Source: Betaproteobacteria bacterium
Lineage (GTDB): Bacteria; Pseudomonadota; Gammaproteobacteria; Burkholderiales; Casimicrobiaceae
Direction of reading: 5' to 3'
Length of the DNA stretch: 6,080 nt
Assembly: GCA_013298455.1 (NCBI GenBank)
Contig: JAAFHR010000218.1
Span: forward strand, 1 to 6,080
The notes beneath the pieces are model-generated. The model was not told the DNA's origin. It did not search any database and worked only from the letters and a program-made list of their open reading frames with translations. This document shows, piece by piece, positions 4,306 through 6,080 of this stretch (the first letter of the stretch is position 1; each line of letters begins with the position of its first letter). A program made the position numbers and the translations under genes.

Positions 4306-5094
4306 ATGCCAACGCTAGACATTCGTGAACTCACCGTGAATTACGAAGTGCAAGGCGGCACGCTGCAAGCGCTCGCACCCGTGAACTTGACGATGCAAGA
4401 GGGCGATTTCGTGGTCGCGCTCGGCGCATCTGGCTGCGGCAAAACCACGCTTCTTAACTGCATCGCGGGATTCTTATCGCCATCAACGGGCGAGATTTTG
4501 CTCGATGGCCAACCGGTCACTGGCCCCGGCGCGGACCGTGGTGTGGTGTTTCAAAAACATGCGCTGCTGCCCTGGCTGTCGGTTCGTGAAAACGTCGCTT
4601 TGGGGCTGCGTTTGCGTGGTGTCGCCGCTGCAGAGCGCGCCCGAATCGCCGATGAAAAACTCGCGCTCGTGGGTCTCGAAAAATATGCTGCACGCGCCGT
4701 GTATGAACTCTCGGGCGGCATGCAACAGCGCGTTGGCATCGCTCGCTCACTCGCCAATGATCCAGCGCTTTTGCTGATGGACGAACCGATGGGCGCACTC
4801 GATGCCTTCACCCGTGAAAGCGTGCAAGAAATTTTGCTCAAGGCGTGGGCGAAGTCCAACAAAATGGTGTTCTTCATCACGCACTCGGTCGAAGAGGCGC
4901 TCTTTCTTGCCACACGCCTGATCGTGATGAGCCCGAGCCCTGGCCGCATCACCCACGCCTATGACAACGTGCCATTCTCAAAGCAATTTCTCGAGCACGG
5001 CAACGCCCGCAAAGTGAAGTCTGAACCCGAATTCATCCGTATGCGAGAAGAAGTGTTGTCGCTCATTCATCATCGGGAGAGCGAGCATGTCTGA
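4306..5094 (+). CDS. tauB: Taurine ABC transporter, ATP-binding protein TauB
   Basis: ATPase that energises taurine import at the cytoplasmic face of the TauC permease. All ABC motifs are intact in the 262-residue product (E. coli TauB 255): Walker A GASGCGKTT at 40-48, Q-loop Q83 (VFQKHALLPW), signature LSGGMQQR at 135-142, Walker B LLLMDEP at 155-161 with catalytic E160, D-loop ALD at 164-166, and H-loop H193. The ADRGVVFQ-LLPWLSVRENVALGL run is typical of the nitrate/sulfonate/taurine subgroup. Start: AAGGA (4297-4301) lies 4 bases before the ATG, a short spacing. The last 8 bases overlap tauC. Because a terminator precedes it, tauB should need its own promoter in 4138-4305, yet I find no convincing -35/-10 pair there. 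The alternative substrate class (aliphatic sulfonate, SsuB) is less likely given the neighbouring TauA. Confidence 0.92.
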   Translation: MPTLDIRELTVNYEVQGGTLQALAPVNLTMQEGDFVVALGASGCGKTTLLNCIAGFLSPSTGEILLDGQPVTGPGADRGVVFQKHALLPWLSVRENVALGLRLRGVAAAERARIADEKLALVGLEKYAARAVYELSGGMQQRVGIARSLANDPALLLMDEPMGALDAFTRESVQEILLKAWAKSNKMVFFITHSVEEALFLATRLIVMSPSPGRITHAYDNVPFSKQFLEHGNARKVKSEPEFIRMREEVLSLIHHRESEHV

Positions 5095-5914
5095 TGCAAA
5101 AAACGTGAGCCCAACGAAGCTCAAAACCAGTCGCTTCAAGGTGCCCGGCGAAGGCAATAGCGTCTACATCAGCGTCGTCACCGTGATCGTGATGTTTGCG
5201 GTTTGGTACACCATCACCGCGATGGGCTTGATCAAGCCGCTCTTTTTGCCAAGCCCCTATGCGGTGTTTGAGCAGTTTTATGAATATGTGACCGGCGCGG
5301 CGAACGATAAACCGCTGTGGGAACACTTCGCGATGAGCATGTTTCGCGTGTTCGCCGCGTTTTTGCTCGCCTGCGTGACCGCGATTCCGATTGGCATCGC
5401 GATGGGTATGAATCGCGTAGCTCGCGGCATTTTCGATCCGCCGATAGAGTTTTACCGACCGCTGCCACCGCTCGCGTATCTGCCGCTCGTGATCATTTGG
5501 TTTGGTATCGGCGAGCTGCCGAAAGTGCTCTTGATCTTTTTATCCTGCTTCGCCCCGCTAGCGCTCGCGGCACGCTCGGGCATGAAAAGCGCCACGCAAG
5601 AACAAATCAACGCCGCCTATTCCATGGGCGCCAGCTACACCCAAGTCATCCGCCACGTCATCCTACCCGCCGCCCTCCCCGAAATCTTGGTCGGCATGCG
5701 AATCGCGATTGGCTTCGGTTGGACCACGCTGGTCGCGGCAGAAATGGTCGCCGCCAGCTCAGGCCTCGGTCAGATGGTCTTAAACGCCTCAAATTTCCTA
5801 CGCACCGACATCGTCGTCATGGGCATCATCGTGATCGGCGTGGTGGCTTATCTTTTTGATTTGTTGATGCGGTTTGTGGAGAAGAAACTGGTTCCTTGGA
5901 AGGGGAAGATGTAG
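5087..5914 (+). CDS. tauC: Taurine ABC transporter, permease protein TauC
   Basis: Inner-membrane permease that forms the taurine translocation channel as a dimer with TauB. The product has 275 residues, the same length as E. coli TauC. Hydrophobic segments lie near 27-46, 85-108, 126-141, 145-163, 199-223 and 241-260, consistent with a six-helix BPD_transp_1 permease. The cytoplasmic EAA loop that docks onto the ATPase is clear at 175-194 (NAAYSMGAS...VILPAALP), with the conserved G181 and LP. Family-typical strings include PPIEFYRPLPPLAYLPL (118-134), IWFGIGELPK (137-146) and SSGLGQMVLNA (224-234). The start ATG overlaps the end of tauB (ATGTCTGA), with GGGAG at 5075-5079, so the two are translationally coupled. 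No terminator or tauD follows within the window. Confidence 0.93.
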   Translation: MSDAKNVSPTKLKTSRFKVPGEGNSVYISVVTVIVMFAVWYTITAMGLIKPLFLPSPYAVFEQFYEYVTGAANDKPLWEHFAMSMFRVFAAFLLACVTAIPIGIAMGMNRVARGIFDPPIEFYRPLPPLAYLPLVIIWFGIGELPKVLLIFLSCFAPLALAARSGMKSATQEQINAAYSMGASYTQVIRHVILPAALPEILVGMRIAIGFGWTTLVAAEMVAASSGLGQMVLNASNFLRTDIVVMGIIVIGVVAYLFDLLMRFVEKKLVPWKGKM

Positions 5915-5999
5915 CAGGGAGCATTCGCCCTTCGCCCGGCAAAGAGAGCCGCCGATATCGCCGAGCGTTACGTTGGCCGTTTAAGCCGCACCGCTTGCT

Positions 6000-6072
6000 C
6001 CCAACGCGATCAACTTTCCGTTGGGCGATTGAGTGGGTCGCGAGTACTTGTCGGGTGGAACACCTCAAGTAC
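6000..6072. other. Two inverted repeats downstream of tauC
   Basis: The first pairs CCCAACG (6000-6006) with CGTTGGG (6019-6025) over a 12-base loop. The second pairs GTACTTG (6044-6050) with CAAGTAC (6066-6072), enclosing GGTG-GAA-CACC (6054-6064). Neither is followed by a T tract in the window. The second, 7+7 bp with 15 bases between arms, could be an operator or a transcript-end hairpin. The rest of 5915-6080 shows no recognisable gene. Confidence 0.4.
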
Positions 6073-6080
6073 GTCACATG

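Noticed and set aside
4098..4328. Forward open frame translating to CHPEQGEGSA-like sequence
   Set aside because: It covers the tauA terminator and the palindromic repeat; CHPERSEGS-like peptides are typical spurious translations of this repeat.
5826..6077. Reverse open frame at the right edge
   Set aside because: It overlaps the tauC 3' end, is rich in Arg/Ser without a domain, and has no convincing start signal.

Overview
This window looks like chromosomal DNA from a betaproteobacterium, most likely of the Burkholderiales type. That assignment is inference from three things: moderately GC-rich coding sequence, a formate dehydrogenase gamma subunit whose reading frame is open at the left edge of the window, and a Tau-type ABC transporter. 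No ribosomal or other taxonomic marker gene is present.

Left part (1-1271): the 3' end of a membrane-bound formate dehydrogenase operon. The cytochrome b556 (gamma) subunit is cut by the left edge. Its stop codon overlaps by one base (TAATG) the start of a small exported Lys/Ala-rich, Pro-tailed protein of unknown function. A tRNA-Ser(CGA) gene follows, with a perfect TATAAT box just upstream, an encoded CCA, and its own intrinsic terminator.

Middle (1272-3068): one reverse-strand gene for a small exported protein of unknown function (1482-2066). Its upstream region is rich in signals: an extended -10 box embedded in a perfect inverted repeat, helically phased A-tracts in tandem 11-bp repeats, and a long dyad in the likely 5' leader. 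Beyond it lies nearly 0.9 kb with no credible gene (2187-3068) but many stem-loops, including a 15-bp hairpin at 2368-2406 and a possible three-way-junction leader just upstream of tauA.

Right part (3069-6080): a taurine/sulfonate uptake system, tauA (periplasmic binding protein), tauB (ATPase) and tauC (permease). TauA captures the ligand in the periplasm, TauC forms the inner-membrane channel and TauB powers import; in the known pathway the taurine is used as a sulfur source under sulfate starvation. The cluster is split. A strong intrinsic terminator and a dispersed-type imperfect palindromic repeat lie between tauA and tauB, whereas tauB and tauC overlap by 8 bases. No tauD (taurine dioxygenase) appears in the last 166 bases, which hold two inverted repeats but no recognisable gene.

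I see no convincing new multi-gene system. The best unexplained signals are the hairpin-rich gap upstream of tauA, the control region of the exported reverse-strand protein, and the terminator-plus-repeat inside the tau cluster.
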